Part shown: in pieces, positions 11,126-23,340 of the stretch | Layout of the letters: each line of letters starts with the position of its first letter | Position numbering within the stretch: the stretch's first letter is position 1 | Source of the DNA: Auanema rhodensis | Lineage: Eukaryota; Nematoda; Chromadorea; Rhabditida; Rhabditidae | Assembly: GCA_964057225.1 (NCBI GenBank) | Contig: OZ059899.1 | Span: forward strand, 9,858,001 to 9,922,000 | DNA: 64,000 bases | Reading direction: 5' to 3' | The notes under the pieces: model-generated | Told to the model about the DNA's origin: nothing | The model's database searches: none | Seen by the model: the letters and a program-made list of their open reading frames with translations, nothing else | Position numbers and translations under genes: made by a program

Positions 11126-11371
11126 ATTTCTCTATGATTACATAAAACTCTCGTTTGATATAAAAGCATATTGGATAGAAATTTCGAAAGCATTTTGGAT
11201 GAAAATTAGAAAGAAAAGAACTAGTTTTTCCTACTTTAAAACAAACAATAAGAAATAAAATGAAAAAGATTGTTAGATATCCAATTTAAACTTATACATT
11301 TACTTCGATAAAGAGCCTATTAGTTTGAAATTTTATGTCTTACAGTTCTCCAACAGAACAGACTGATCCTG
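11126..11371 (+). repeat. Short 246-bp monomer
   Basis: Third-block counterpart of 2036 and 4727. It is followed by a monomer that does carry a tRNA (11569), unlike the sequence after the other two blocks. Confidence 0.93.
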
Positions 11372-11568
11372 ATTTCTCTATGATTACATAAAACTCTCGT
11401 TTGATATACAAAAAGGAGAGGAATAACGTTTCCAGGATATCAATGATATCGAATCTAGTGATATTGTAGAAAAATGTAATGTCAGCTCCATAGTTTTTCT
11501 CTTAATTTCTCTCATCACAATAGTCTTAGTTTTTTTTCATAAGAGTTTCTGAAATCTTAGTTGAACAA

Positions 11569-11641
11569 GGCCGCGTGGCGCAATGGATAACGCGTCTGCC
11601 TACGGAGCAGAAGATTGTAGGTTCGAATCCTGCCGTGGTCG
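11569..11641 (+). tRNA. tRNA-Arg-ACG: tRNA-Arg (ACG)
   Basis: Reference sequence. Spacer class 3 with private GATTTGTTTCGC. Terminator intact. 853 bp after the previous tRNA. Confidence 0.96.
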
Positions 11642-12996
11642 TAAATTTTTTTCATTTCACTTGTCATTTATAAAAATCGAATTTATCTTCTTCAACGATT
11701 TGTTTCGCAATGTGTCATAAGAATTTCATAGTTGAACAAAACGTTTTTTAAGAAGTTTTTTTGTTGTCAACATATATATTTTCCTGGAATTCGAAAGCAT
11801 TTGGGATGGAAATTAGAAAGAAAAGAACTAGTTTTTCCTACTTTAAAACAAACAATAAGAAATAAAATGAAAAAGATTGTTAGATATCCAATTTAAACTT
11901 ATACATTTACTTCGATAAAGAGCCTATTAGTTTGAAATTTTATGTCTTACAGTTCTCCAACAGAACAGACTGATCCTGATTTCTCTATGATTACATAAAA
12001 CTCTCGTTTGATATACAAAAAGGAGAGGAATAACGTTTCCAGGATATCAATGATATCGAATCTAGTGATATTGTAGAAAAATGTAATGTCAGCTCCATAG
12101 TTTTTCTCTTAATTTCTCTCATCACAATAGTCTTAGTTTTTTTTCATAAGAGTTTCTGAAATCTTAGTTGAACAAGACAGTATATATTTTTTTCTGGAAT
12201 TCGAAAGCATTTGGGATGGAAATTAGAAAGAAAAGAACTAGTGTTTCCTACTTTAAAACAAACAATAAGAAATAAAATGAAAAAGATTGTTAGATATCCA
12301 ATTTAAACTTATACATTTACTTCGATAAAGAGCCTATTAGTTTGAAATTTTATGTCTTACAGTTCTCCAACAGAACAGACTGATCCTGATTTCTCTATGA
12401 TTACATAAAACTCTCGTTTGATATACAAAAAGGAGAGGAATAACGTTTCCAGGATATCAATGATATCGAATCTAGTGATATTGTAGAAAAATGTAATGTC
12501 AGCTCCATAGTTTTTCTCTTAATTTCTCTCATCACAATAGTCTTAGTTTTTTTTTCATAAGAGTTTCTGAAATCTTAGTTGAACAAGGCAGTATATATTT
12601 TTTTCTGGAATTCGAAAGCATTTGGGATGGAAATTAGAAAGAAAAGAACTAGTTTTTCCTACTTTAAAACAAACAATAAGAAATAAAATGAAAAAGATTG
12701 TTAGATATCCAATTTAAACTTATACATTTACTTCGATAAAGAGCCTATTAGTTTGAAATTTTATGTCTTACAGTTCTCCAACAGAACAGACTGATCCTGA
12801 TTTCTCTATGATTTCATAAAACTCTCGTTTGATATACAAAAAGGAGAGGAATAACGTTTCCAGGATATCAATGATATCGAATCTAGTGATATTGTAGAAA
12901 AATGTAATGTCAGCTCCATAGTTTTTCTCTTAATTTCTCTCATCACAATAGTCTTAGTTTTTTTTCATAAGAGTTTCTGAAATCTTAGTTGAATAA

Positions 12997-13069
12997 GGCC
13001 GCGTGGCGCAATGGATAACGCGTCTGCCTACGGAGCAGAAGATTGTAGGTTCGAATCCTGCCGTGGTCG
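12997..13069 (+). tRNA. tRNA-Arg-ACG: tRNA-Arg (ACG)
   Basis: Reference sequence. The 5' flank has T for C three bases upstream (GAATAAGG). Spacer class 4 with CGTTTTTTGAG. The same combination recurs at 14867, 30395 and 53910 and marks one cassette lineage. Confidence 0.96.
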
Positions 13070-13406
13070 TAAATTTTTTTCATTTCACTTGTCATTTATA
13101 AAAATCGAATTTATCTTCTTCAACGATTATTTTTGCAATGTGTCATAAGAATTTCATAGTTGAACAAAACGTTTTTTGAGAAGTTTTTTTGTTGTCAACA
13201 TATATATTTTCCTGGAATTCGAAAGCATTTGGGATGGAAATTAGAAAGAAAAGAACTAGTTTTTTCTACTTTAAAACAAACAATAAGAAATAAAATGAAA
13301 AAGATTGTTAGATATCCAATTTAAACTTATACATTTACTTCGATAAAGAGCCTATTAGTTTGAAATTTTATGTCTTACAGTTCTCCAACAGAACAGACTG
13401 ATCCTG

Positions 13407-13652
13407 ATTTCTCTATGATTACATAAAACTCTCGTTTGATATAAAAGCATATTGGATAGAAATTTCGAAAGCATTTTGGATGAAAATTAGAAAGAAAAGA
13501 ACTAGTTTTTCCTACTTTAAAACAAACAATAAGAAATAAAATGAAAAAGATTGTTAGATATCCAATTTAAACTTATACATTTACTTCGATAAAGAGCCTA
13601 TTAGTTTGAAATTTTATGTCTTACAGTTCTCCAACAGAACAGACTAATCCTG
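13407..13652 (+). repeat. Short 246-bp monomer
   Basis: Standard junction. It ends in the variant CAGACTAATCC, shared with the short monomers at 15277, 30805 and 34922. Confidence 0.92.
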
Positions 13653-13849
13653 ATTTCTCTATGATTACATAAAACTCTCGTTTGATATACAAAAAGGAGA
13701 GGAATAACGTTTCCAGGATATCAATGATATCGAATCTAGTGATATTGTAGAAAAATGTAATGTCAGCTCCATAGTTTTTCTCTTAATTTCTCTCATCACA
13801 ATAGTCTTAGTTTTTTTTCATAAGAGTTTCTGAAATCTTAGTTGAACAA

Positions 13850-13922
13850 GGCCGCGTGGCGCAATGGATAACGCGTCTGCCTACGGAGCAGAAGATTGTA
13901 GGTTCGAATCCTGCCGTGGTCG
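13850..13922 (+). tRNA. tRNA-Arg-ACG: tRNA-Arg (ACG)
   Basis: Reference sequence. First appearance of spacer class 5 (TCATCGATTATTTTTG), which dominates the array core up to 51.7 kb. The monomer that follows has private AAACTATGAGAAAT. Confidence 0.96.
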
Positions 13923-14866
13923 TAAATTTTTTTCATTTCACTTGTCATTTATAAAAATCGAATTTATCTTCTTCATCGATTATTTTTGCAATGTGTCATA
14001 AGAATTTCATAGTTGAACAAAACGTTTTTTAAGAAGTTTTTTTGTTGTCAACATATATATTTTCCTGGAATTCGAAAGCATTTGGGATGGAAATTAGAAA
14101 GAAAAGAACTAGTTTTTCCTACTTTAAAACAAACTATGAGAAATAAAATGAAAAAGATTGTTAGATATCCAATTTAAACTTATACATTTACTTCGATAAA
14201 GAGCCTATTAGTTTGAAATTTTATGTCTTACAGTTCTCCAACAGAACAGACTGATCCTGATTTCTCTATGATTACATAAAACTCTCGTTTGATATACAAA
14301 AAGGAGAGAAATAACGTTTCCAGGATATCAATGATATCGAATCTAGTGATATTGTAGAAAAATGTAATGTCAGCTCCATAGTTTTTCTCTTAATTTCTCT
14401 CATCACAATAGTCTTAGTTTTTTTTCATGAGAGTTTCTGAAATCTTAGTTGAACAAGGCAGTATATATTTTTTTCTGGAATTCGAAAGCATTTAGGATGG
14501 AAATTAGAAAGAAAAGAACTAGTTTTTCCTACTTTAAAACAAACAATAAGAAATAAAATGAAAAAGATTGTTAGATATCCAATTTAAACTTATACATTTA
14601 CTTCGATAAAGAGCCTATTAGTTTGAAATTTTATGTCTTACAGTTCTCCAACAGAACAGACTGATCCTGATTTCTCTATGATTACATAAAACTCTCGTTT
14701 GATATACAAAAAGGAGAGAAATAACGTTTCCAGGATATCAATGATATCGAATCTAGTGATATTGTAGAAAAATGTAATGTCAGCTCCATAGTTTTTCTCT
14801 TAATTTCTCTCATCACAATAGTCTTAGTTTTTTTTCATAAGAGTTTCTGAAATCTTAGTTGAATAA

Positions 14867-14939
14867 GGCCGCGTGGCGCAATGGATAACGCGTCTGCCTA
14901 CGGAGCAGAAGATTGTAGGTTCGAATCCTGCCGTGGTCG
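14867..14939 (+). tRNA. tRNA-Arg-ACG: tRNA-Arg (ACG)
   Basis: Reference sequence. GAATAAGG 5' flank and class 4 spacer with TTGAG. Offset 1870 bp from the gene at 12997. Confidence 0.96.
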
Positions 14940-15276
14940 TAAATTTTTTTCATTTCACTTGTCATTTATAAAAATCGAATTTATCTTCTTCAACGATTAT
15001 TTTTGCAATGTGTCATAAGAATTTCATAGTTGAACAAAACGTTTTTTGAGAAGTTTTTTTGTTGTCAACATATATATTTTCCTGGAATTCGAAAGCATTT
15101 GGGATGGAAATTAGAAAGAAAAGAACTAGTTTTTTCTACTTTAAAACAAACAATAAGAAATAAAATGAAAAAGATTGTTAGATATCCAATTTAAACTTAT
15201 ACATTTACTTCGATAAAGAGCCTATTAGTTTGAAATTTTATGTCTTACAGTTCTCCAACAGAACAGACTGATCCTG

Positions 15277-15522
15277 ATTTCTCTATGATTACATAAAACT
15301 CTCGTTTGATATAAAAGCATATTGGATAGAAATTTCGAAAGCATTTTGGATGAAAATTAGAAAGAAAAGAACTAGTTTTTCCTACTTTAAAACAAACAAT
15401 AAGAAATAAAATGAAAAAGATTGTTAGATATCCAATTTAAACTTATACATTTACTTCGATAAAGAGCCTATTAGTTTGAAATTTTATGTCTTACAGTTCT
15501 CCAACAGAACAGACTAATCCTG
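15277..15522 (+). repeat. Short 246-bp monomer
   Basis: 1870-bp-offset copy of the short monomer at 13407, with the same CAGACTAATCC end. Confidence 0.92.
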
Positions 15523-15719
15523 ATTTCTCTATGATTACATAAAACTCTCGTTTGATATACAAAAAGGAGAGGAATAACGTTTCCAGGATATCAATGATAT
15601 CGAATCTAGTGATATTGTAGAAAAATGTAATGTCAGCTCCATAGTTTTTCTCTTAATTTCTCTCATCACAATAGTCTTAGTTTTTTTTCATAAGAGTTTC
15701 TGAAATCTTAGTTGAACAA

Positions 15720-15792
15720 GGCCGCGTGGCGCAATGGATAACGCGTCTGCCTACGGAGCAGAAGATTGTAGGTTCGAATCCTGCCGTGGTCG
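15720..15792 (+). tRNA. tRNA-Arg-ACG: tRNA-Arg (ACG)
   Basis: Reference sequence. Spacer class 5, terminator intact. First gene of two consecutive 1427-bp periods. Confidence 0.96.
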
Positions 15793-17146
15793 TAAATTTT
15801 TTTCATTTCACTTGTCATTTATAAAAATCGAATTTATCTTCTTCATCGATTATTTTTGCAATGTGTCATAAGAATTTCATAGTTGAACAAAACGTTTTTT
15901 AAGAAGTTTTTTTGTTGTCAACATATATATTTTCCTGGAATTCGAAAGCATTTGGGATGGAAATTAGAAAGAAAAGAACTAGTTTTTTCTACTTTAAAAC
16001 AAACAATAAGAAATAAAATGAAAAAGATTGTTAGATATCCAATTTAAACTTATACATTTACTTCGATAAAGAGCCTATTAGTTTGAAATTTTATGTCTTA
16101 CAGTTCTCCAACAGAACAGACTGATCCTGATTTCTCTATGATTACATAAAACTCTCGTTTGATATACAAAAAGGAGAGGAATAACGTTTCCAGGATATCA
16201 ATGATATCGAATCTAGTGATATTGTAGAAAAATGTAATGTCAGCTCCATAGTTTTTCTCTTAATTTCTCTCATCACAATAGTCTTAGTTTTTTTTCATGA
16301 GAGTTTCTGAAATCTTAGTTGAACAAGGCAGTATATATTTTTTTCTGGAATTCGAAAGCATTTAGGATGGAAATTAGAAAGAAAAGAACTAGTTTTTCCT
16401 ACTTTAAAACAAACAATAAGAAATAAAATGAAAAAGATTGTTAGATATCCAATTTAAACTTATACATTTACTTCGATAAAGAGCCTATTAGTTTGAAATT
16501 TTATGTCTTACAGTTCTCCAACAGAACAGACTGATCCTGATTTCTCTATGATTACATAAAACTCTCGTTTGATATACAAAAAGGAGAGAAATAACGTTTC
16601 CAGGATATCAATGATATCGAATCTAGTGATATTGTAGAAAAATGTAATGTCAGCTCCATAGTTTTTCTCTTAATTTCTCTCATCACAATAGTCTTAGTTT
16701 TTTTTCATGAGAGTTTCTGAAATCTTAGTTGAACAAGGCAGTATATATTTTTTTCTGGAATTCGAAAGCATTTAGGATGGAAATTAGAAAGAAAAGAACT
16801 AGTTTTTCCTACTTTAAAACAAACAATAAGAAATAAAATGAAAAAGATTGTTAGATATCCAATTTAAACTTATACATTTACTTCGATAAAGAGCCTATTA
16901 GTTTGAAATTTTATGTCTTACAGTTCTCCAACAGAACAGACTGATCCTGATTTCTCTATGATTACATAAAACTCTCGTTTGATATACAAAAAGGAGAGGA
17001 ATAACGTTTCCAGGATATCAATGATATCGAATCTAGTGATATTGTAGAAAAATGTAATGTCAGCTCCATAGTTTTTCTCTTAATTTCTCTCATCACAATA
17101 GTCTTAGTTTTTTTTCATAAGAGTTTCTGAAATCTTAGTTGAACAA

Positions 17147-17219
17147 GGCCGCGTGGCGCAATGGATAACGCGTCTGCCTACGGAGCAGAAGATTGTAGGT
17201 TCGAATCCTGCCGTGGTCG
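17147..17219 (+). tRNA. tRNA-Arg-ACG: tRNA-Arg (ACG)
   Basis: Reference sequence. Spacer class 5. The following monomer shares ATGAGAAAT with the one after 13850. Confidence 0.96.
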
Positions 17220-18573
17220 TAAATTTTTTTCATTTCACTTGTCATTTATAAAAATCGAATTTATCTTCTTCATCGATTATTTTTGCAATGTGTCATAAGA
17301 ATTTCATAGTTGAACAAAACGTTTTTTAAGAAGTTTTTTTGTTGTCAACATATATATTTTCCTGGAATTCGAAAGCATTTGGGATGGAAATTAGAAAGAA
17401 AAGAACTAGTTTTTCCTACTTTAAAACAAACAATGAGAAATAAAATGAAAAAGATTGTTAGATATCCAATTTAAACTTATACATTTACTTCGATAAAGAG
17501 CCTATTAGTTTGAAATTTTATGTCTTACAGTTCTCCAACAGAACAGACTGATCCTGATTTCTCTATGATTACATAAAACTCTCGTTTGATATACAAAAAG
17601 GAGAGAAATAACGTTTCCAGGATATCAATGATATCGAATCTAGTGATATTGTAGAAAAATGTAATGTCAGCTCCATAGTTTTTCTCTTAATTTCTCTCAT
17701 CACAATAGTCTTAGTTTTTTTTCATGAGAGTTTCTGAAATCTTAGTTGAACAAGGCAGTATATATTTTTTTCTGGAATTCGAAAGCATTTAGGATGGAAA
17801 TTAGAAAGAAAAGAACTAGTTTTTCCTACTTTAAAACAAACAATAAGAAATAAAATGAAAAAGATTGTTAGATATCCAATTTAAACTTATACATTTACTT
17901 CGATAAAGAGCCTATTAGTTTGAAATTTTATGTCTTACAGTTCTCCAACAGAACAGACTGATCCTGATTTCTCTATGATTACATAAAACTCTCGTTTGAT
18001 ATACAAAAAGGAGAGAAATAACGTTTCCAGGATATCAATGATATCGAATCTAGTGATATTGTAGAAAAATGTAATGTCAGCTCCATAGTTTTTCTCTTAA
18101 TTTCTCTCATCACAATAGTCTTAGTTTTTTTTCATAAGAGTTTCTGAAATCTTAGTTGAACAAGGCAGTATATATTTTTTTCTGGAATTCGAAAGCATTT
18201 AGGATGGAAATTAGAAAGAAAAGAACTAGTTTTTCCTACTTTAAAACAAACAATAAGAAATAAAATGAAAAAGATTGTTAGATATCCAATTTAAACTTAT
18301 ACATTTACTTCGATAAAGAGCCTATTAGTTTGAAATTTTATGTCTTACAGTTCTCCAACAGAACAGACTGATCCTGATTTCTCTATGATTACATAAAACT
18401 CTCGTTTGATATACAAAAAGGAGAGGAATAACGTTTCCAGGATATCAATGATATCGAATCTAGTGATATTGTAGAAAAATGTAATGTCAGCTCCATAGTT
18501 TTTCTCTTAATTTCTCTCATCACAATAGTCTTAGTTTTTTTTCATAAGAGTTTCTGAAATCTTAGTTGAACAA

Positions 18574-18646
18574 GGCCGCGTGGCGCAATGGATAACGCGT
18601 CTGCCTACGGAGCAGAAGATTGTAGGTTCGAATCCTGCCGTGGTCG
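18574..18646 (+). tRNA. tRNA-Arg-ACG: tRNA-Arg (ACG)
   Basis: Reference sequence. Spacer class 5 with private CGTTTTTCAAG. Followed by three 410-bp monomers (1837 bp to the next tRNA). Confidence 0.96.
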
Positions 18647-20410
18647 TAAATTTTTTTCATTTCACTTGTCATTTATAAAAATCGAATTTATCTTCTTCAT
18701 CGATTATTTTTGCAATGTGTCATAAGAATTTCATAGTTGAACAAAACGTTTTTCAAGAAGTTTTTTTGTTGTCAACATATATATTTTCCTGGAATTCGAA
18801 AGCATTTGGGATGGAAATTAGAAAGAAAAGAACTAGTTTTTCCTACTTTAAAACAAACAATAAGAAATAAAATGAAAAAGATTGTTAGATATCCAATTTA
18901 AACTTATACATTTACTTCGATAAAGAGCCTATTAGTTTGAAATTTTATGTCTTACAGTTCTCCAACAGAACAGACTGATCCTGATTTCTCTATGATTACA
19001 TAAAACTCTCGTTTGATATACAAAAAGGAGAGAAATAACGTTTCCAGGATATCAATGATATCGAATCTAGTGATATTGTAGAAAAATGTAATGTCAGCTC
19101 CATAGTTTTTCTCTTAATTTCTCTCATCACAATAGTCTTAGTTTTTTTTCATGAGAGTTTCTGAAATCTTAGTTGAACAAGGCAGTATATATTTTTTTCT
19201 GGAATTCGAAAGCATTTAGGATGGAAATTAGAAAGAAAAGAACTAGTTTTTCCTACTTTAAAACAAACAATAAGAAATAAAATGAAAAAGATTGTTAGAT
19301 ATCCAATTTAAACTTATACATTTACTTCGATAAAGAGCCTATTAGTTTGAAATTTTATGTCTTACAGTTCTCCAACAGAACAGACTGATCCTGATTTCTC
19401 TATGATTACATAAAACTCTCGTTTGATATACAAAAAGGAGAGGAATAACGTTTCCAGGATATCAATGATATCGAATCTAGTGATATTGTAGAAAAATGTA
19501 ATGTCAGCTCCATAGTTTTTCTCTTAATTTCTCTCATCACAATAGTCTTAGTTTTTTTTCATAAGAGTTTCTGAAATCTTAGTTGAACAAGGCAGTATAT
19601 ATTTTTTTCTGGAATTCGAAAGCATTTAGGATGGAAATTAGAAAGAAAAGAACTAGTTTTTCCTACTTTAAAACAAACAATAAGAAATAAAATGAAAAAG
19701 ATTGTTAGATATCCAATTTAAACTTATACATTTACTTCGATAAAGAGCCTATTAGTTTGAAATTTTATGTCTTACAGTTCTCCAACAGAACAGACTGATC
19801 CTGATTTCTCTATGATTACATAAAACTCTCGTTTGATATACAAAAAGGAGAGGAATAACGTTTCCAGGATATCAATGATATCGAATCTAGTGATATTGTA
19901 GAAAAATGTAATGTCAGCTCCATAGTTTTTCTCTTAATTTCTCTCATCACAATAGTCTTAGTTTTTTTTCATGAGAGTTTCTGAAATCTTAGTTGAACAA
20001 GGCAGTATATATTTTTTTCTGGAATTCGAAAGCATTTAGGATGGAAATTAGAAAGAAAAGAACTAGTTTTTCCTACTTTAAAACAAACAATAAGAAATAA
20101 AATGAAAAAGATTGTTAGATATCCAATTTAAACTTATACATTTACTTCGATAAAGAGCCTATTAGTTTGAAATTTTATGTCTTACAGTTCTCCAACAGAA
20201 CAGACTGATCCTGATTTCTCTATGATTACATAAAACTCTCGTTTGATATACAAAAAGGAGAGAAATAACGTTTCCAGGATATCAATGATATCGAATCTAG
20301 TGATATTGTAGAAAAATGTAATGTCAGCTCCATAGTTTTTCTCTTAATTTCTCTCATCACAATAGTCTTAGTTTTTTTTCATAAGAGTTTCTGAAATCTT
20401 AGTTGAATAA

Positions 20411-20483
20411 GGCCGCGTGGCGCAATGGATAACGCGTCTGCCTACGGAGCAGAAGATTGTAGGTTCGAATCCTGCCGTGGTCG
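20411..20483 (+). tRNA. tRNA-Arg-ACG: tRNA-Arg (ACG) with mosaic flanks
   Basis: Reference sequence. The 5' flank GAATAAGG belongs to the class 4 lineage, while the 3' spacer is class 5. A recombination or conversion boundary therefore probably lies in or next to the tRNA itself. Confidence 0.96.
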
Positions 20484-21837
20484 TAAATTTTTTTCATTTC
20501 ACTTGTCATTTATAAAAATCGAATTTATCTTCTTCATCGATTATTTTTGCAATGTGTCATAAGAATTTCATAGTTGAACAAAACGTTTTTTAAGAAGTTT
20601 TTTTGTTGTCAACATATATATTTTCCTGGAATTCGAAAGCATTTGGGATGGAAATTAGAAAGAAAAGAACTAGTTTTTTCTACTTTAAAACAAACAATAA
20701 GAAATAAAATGAAAAAGATTGTTAGATATCCAATTTAAACTTATACATTTACTTCGATAAAGAGCCTATTAGTTTGAAATTTTATGTCTTACAGTTCTCC
20801 AACAGAACAGACTGATCCTGATTTCTCTATGATTACATAAAACTCTCGTTTGATATACAAAATAGAGAGGAATAACGTTTCCAGGATATCAATGATATCG
20901 AATCTAGTGATATTGTAGAAAAATGTAATGTCAGCTCCAAAGTTTTTCTCTTAATTTCTCTCATCACAATAGTCTTAGTTTTTTTTCATAAGAGTTTCTG
21001 AAATCTTAGTTGAACAAGGCAGTATATATTTTTTTCTGGAATTCGAAAGCATTTGGGATGGAAATTAGAAAGAAAAGAACTAGTTTTTCCTACTTTAAAA
21101 CAAACAATAAGAAATAAAATGAAAAAGATTGTTAGATATCCAATTTAAACTTATACATTTACTTCGATAAAGAGCCTATTAGTTTGAAATTTTATGTCTT
21201 ACAGTTCTCCAACAGAACAGACTGATCCTGATTTCTCTATGATTACATAAAACTCTCGTTTGATATACAAAAAGGAGAGAAATAACGTTTCCAGGATATC
21301 AATGATATCGAATCTAGTGATATTGTAGAAAAATGTAATGTCAGCTCCATAGTTTTTCTCTTAATTTCTCTCATCACAATAGTCTTAGTTTTTTTTCATG
21401 AGAGTTTCTGAAATCTTAGTTGAACAAGGCAGTATATATTTTTTTCTGGAATTCGAAAGCATTTAGGATGGAAATTAGAAAGAAAAGAACTAGTTTTTCC
21501 TACTTTAAAACAAACAATAAGAAATAAAATGAAAAAGATTGTTAGATATCCAATTTAAACTTATACATTTACTTCGATAAAGAGCCTATTAGTTTGAAAT
21601 TTTATGTCTTACAGTTCTCCAACAGAACAGACTGATCCTGATTTCTCTATGATTACATAAAACTCTCGTTTGATATACAAAAAGGAGAGGAATAACGTTT
21701 CCAGGATATCAATGATATCGAATCTAGTGATATTGTAGAAAAATGTAATGTCAGCTCCATAGTTTTTCTCTTAATTTCTCTCATCACAATAGTCTTAGTT
21801 TTTTTTCATAAGAGTTTCTGAAATCTTAGTTGAACAA

Positions 21838-21910
21838 GGCCGCGTGGCGCAATGGATAACGCGTCTGCCTACGGAGCAGAAGATTGTAGGTTCGAATCCT
21901 GCCGTGGTCG
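21838..21910 (+). tRNA. tRNA-Arg-ACG: tRNA-Arg (ACG)
   Basis: Reference sequence. Spacer class 5. Last tRNA before the first 1203-bp insertion. Downstream monomers have AAAATAGAGAGG and CTCCAAAGTTT. Confidence 0.96.
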
Positions 21911-23178
21911 TAAATTTTTTTCATTTCACTTGTCATTTATAAAAATCGAATTTATCTTCTTCATCGATTATTTTTGCAATGTGTCATAAGAATTTCATAG
22001 TTGAACAAAACGTTTTTTAAGAAGTTTTTTTGTTGTCAACATATATATTTTCCTGGAATTCGAAAGCATTTGGGATGGAAATTAGAAAGAAAAGAACTAG
22101 TTTTTTCTACTTTAAAACAAACAATAAGAAATAAAATGAAAAAGATTGTTAGATATCCAATTTAAACTTATACATTTACTTCGATAAAGAGCCTATTAGT
22201 TTGAAATTTTATGTCTTACAGTTCTCCAACAGAACAGACTGATCCTGATTTCTCTATGATTACATAAAACTCTCGTTTGATATACAAAATAGAGAGGAAT
22301 AACGTTTCCAGGATATCAATGATATCGAATCTAGTGATATTGTAGAAAAATGTAATGTCAGCTCCAAAGTTTTTCTCTTAATTTCTCTCATCACAATAGT
22401 CTTAGTTTTTTTTCATAAGAGTTTCTGAAATCTTAGTTGAACAAGGCAGTATATATTTTTTTCTGGAATTCGAAAGCATTTGGGATGGAAATTAGAAAGA
22501 AAAGAACTAGTTTTTCCTACTTTAAAACAAACAATAAGAAATAAAATGAAAAAGATTGTTAGATATCCAATTTAAACTTATACATTTACTTCGATAAAGA
22601 GCCTATTAGTTTGAAATTTTATGTCTTACAGTTCTCCAACAGAACAGACTGATCCTGATTTCTCTATGATTACATAAAACTCTCGTTTGATATACAAAAA
22701 GGAGAGAAATAACGTTTCCAGGATATCAATGATATCGAATCTAGTGATATTGTAGAAAAATGTAATGTCAGCTCCATAGTTTTTCTCTTAATTTCTCTCA
22801 TCACAATAGTCTTAGTTTTTTTTCATGAGAGTTTCTGAAATCTTAGTTGAACAAGGCAGTATATATTTTTTTCTGGAATTCGAAAGCATTTAGGATGGAA
22901 ATTAGAAAGAAAAGAACTAGTTTTTCCTACTTTAAAACAAACAATAAGAAATAAAATGAAAAAGATTGTTAGATATCCAATTTAAACTTATACATTTACT
23001 TCGATAAAGAGCCTATTAGTTTGAAATTTTATGTCTTACAGTTCTCCAACAGAACAGACTGATCCTGATTTCTCTATGATTACATAAAACTCTCGTTTGA
23101 TATACAAAAAGGAGAGGAATAACGTTTCCAGGATATCAATGATATCGAATCTAGTGATATTGTAGAAAAATGTAATGT

Positions 23179-23182
23179 CAGC
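23179..23182. repeat. Left target-site duplication CAGC (copy 1)
   Basis: CAGC precedes the insertion and recurs at 24386-24389. An empty monomer has a single CAGC here (GTCAGCTCC). Insertion plus one CAGC is 1207 bp, exactly the excess seen in the tRNA spacing. Confidence 0.75.
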
Positions 23183-23184
23183 CG

Positions 23185-23229
23185 TTCCATGGTGGTTCCC
23201 CAGGGTTCCGGCTGGGTAACCACATGGAA
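23185..23229. repeat. Terminal 17-bp imperfect hairpin
   Basis: Arms 23185-23203 and 23212-23229 pair over 17 bp, with one bulged G (23192) and one C/T mismatch (23198/23217) around an 8-base loop GGTTCCGG. The hairpin recurs at the start of the second 328-bp copy. It is GC-rich compared with its surroundings. Confidence 0.85.
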
Positions 23230-23279
23230 TTACTTTCTTTTCTTCCAAATATAAATGATAAAGAGTATAGAGAGAAAGG

Positions 23280-23285
23280 TTTATT
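23280..23285 (-). promoter_or_regulatory. AATAAA poly(A)-like signal
   Basis: The minus strand reads ATGAATAAACC, downstream of the TATA-like motif. Chance is possible in this composition; relative order and position are the main support. Confidence 0.35.
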
Positions 23286-23340
23286 CATGATAAAGTATAC
23301 AAATCACAATAATAAAAGTTACATAATGATTCCTAGTCGC

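Larger units (their letters stand above)
9091..11371 (+). repeat. 2281-bp higher-order block, copy 3
   Basis: This is the third copy, offset 6399 bp from copy 2. The match extends left of the block: the preceding monomer shares GATATCCTATTT and AGTTCACCAAC with the monomer before copy 2, so the copied tract is nearer 2.7 kb. One private change breaks the Pol III terminator of the second tRNA in this copy (10793-10799). Confidence 0.9.
15720..18573 (+). repeat. Two periods of the 1427-bp higher-order repeat
   Basis: Each period is one 607-bp tRNA monomer plus two 410-bp monomers. The 410-bp monomers carry the CATGAGAG and CATTTAGGATGG variants typical of this repeat. Confidence 0.9.

Noticed and set aside
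23036-23248. Minus-strand 70-codon frame across the left end of the insertion, repeated at 42271, 45922 and 50196
   Set aside because: It spans the junction of two unrelated sequences and its start lies in the terminal hairpin region. It is a by-product of the insertion, copied with it.
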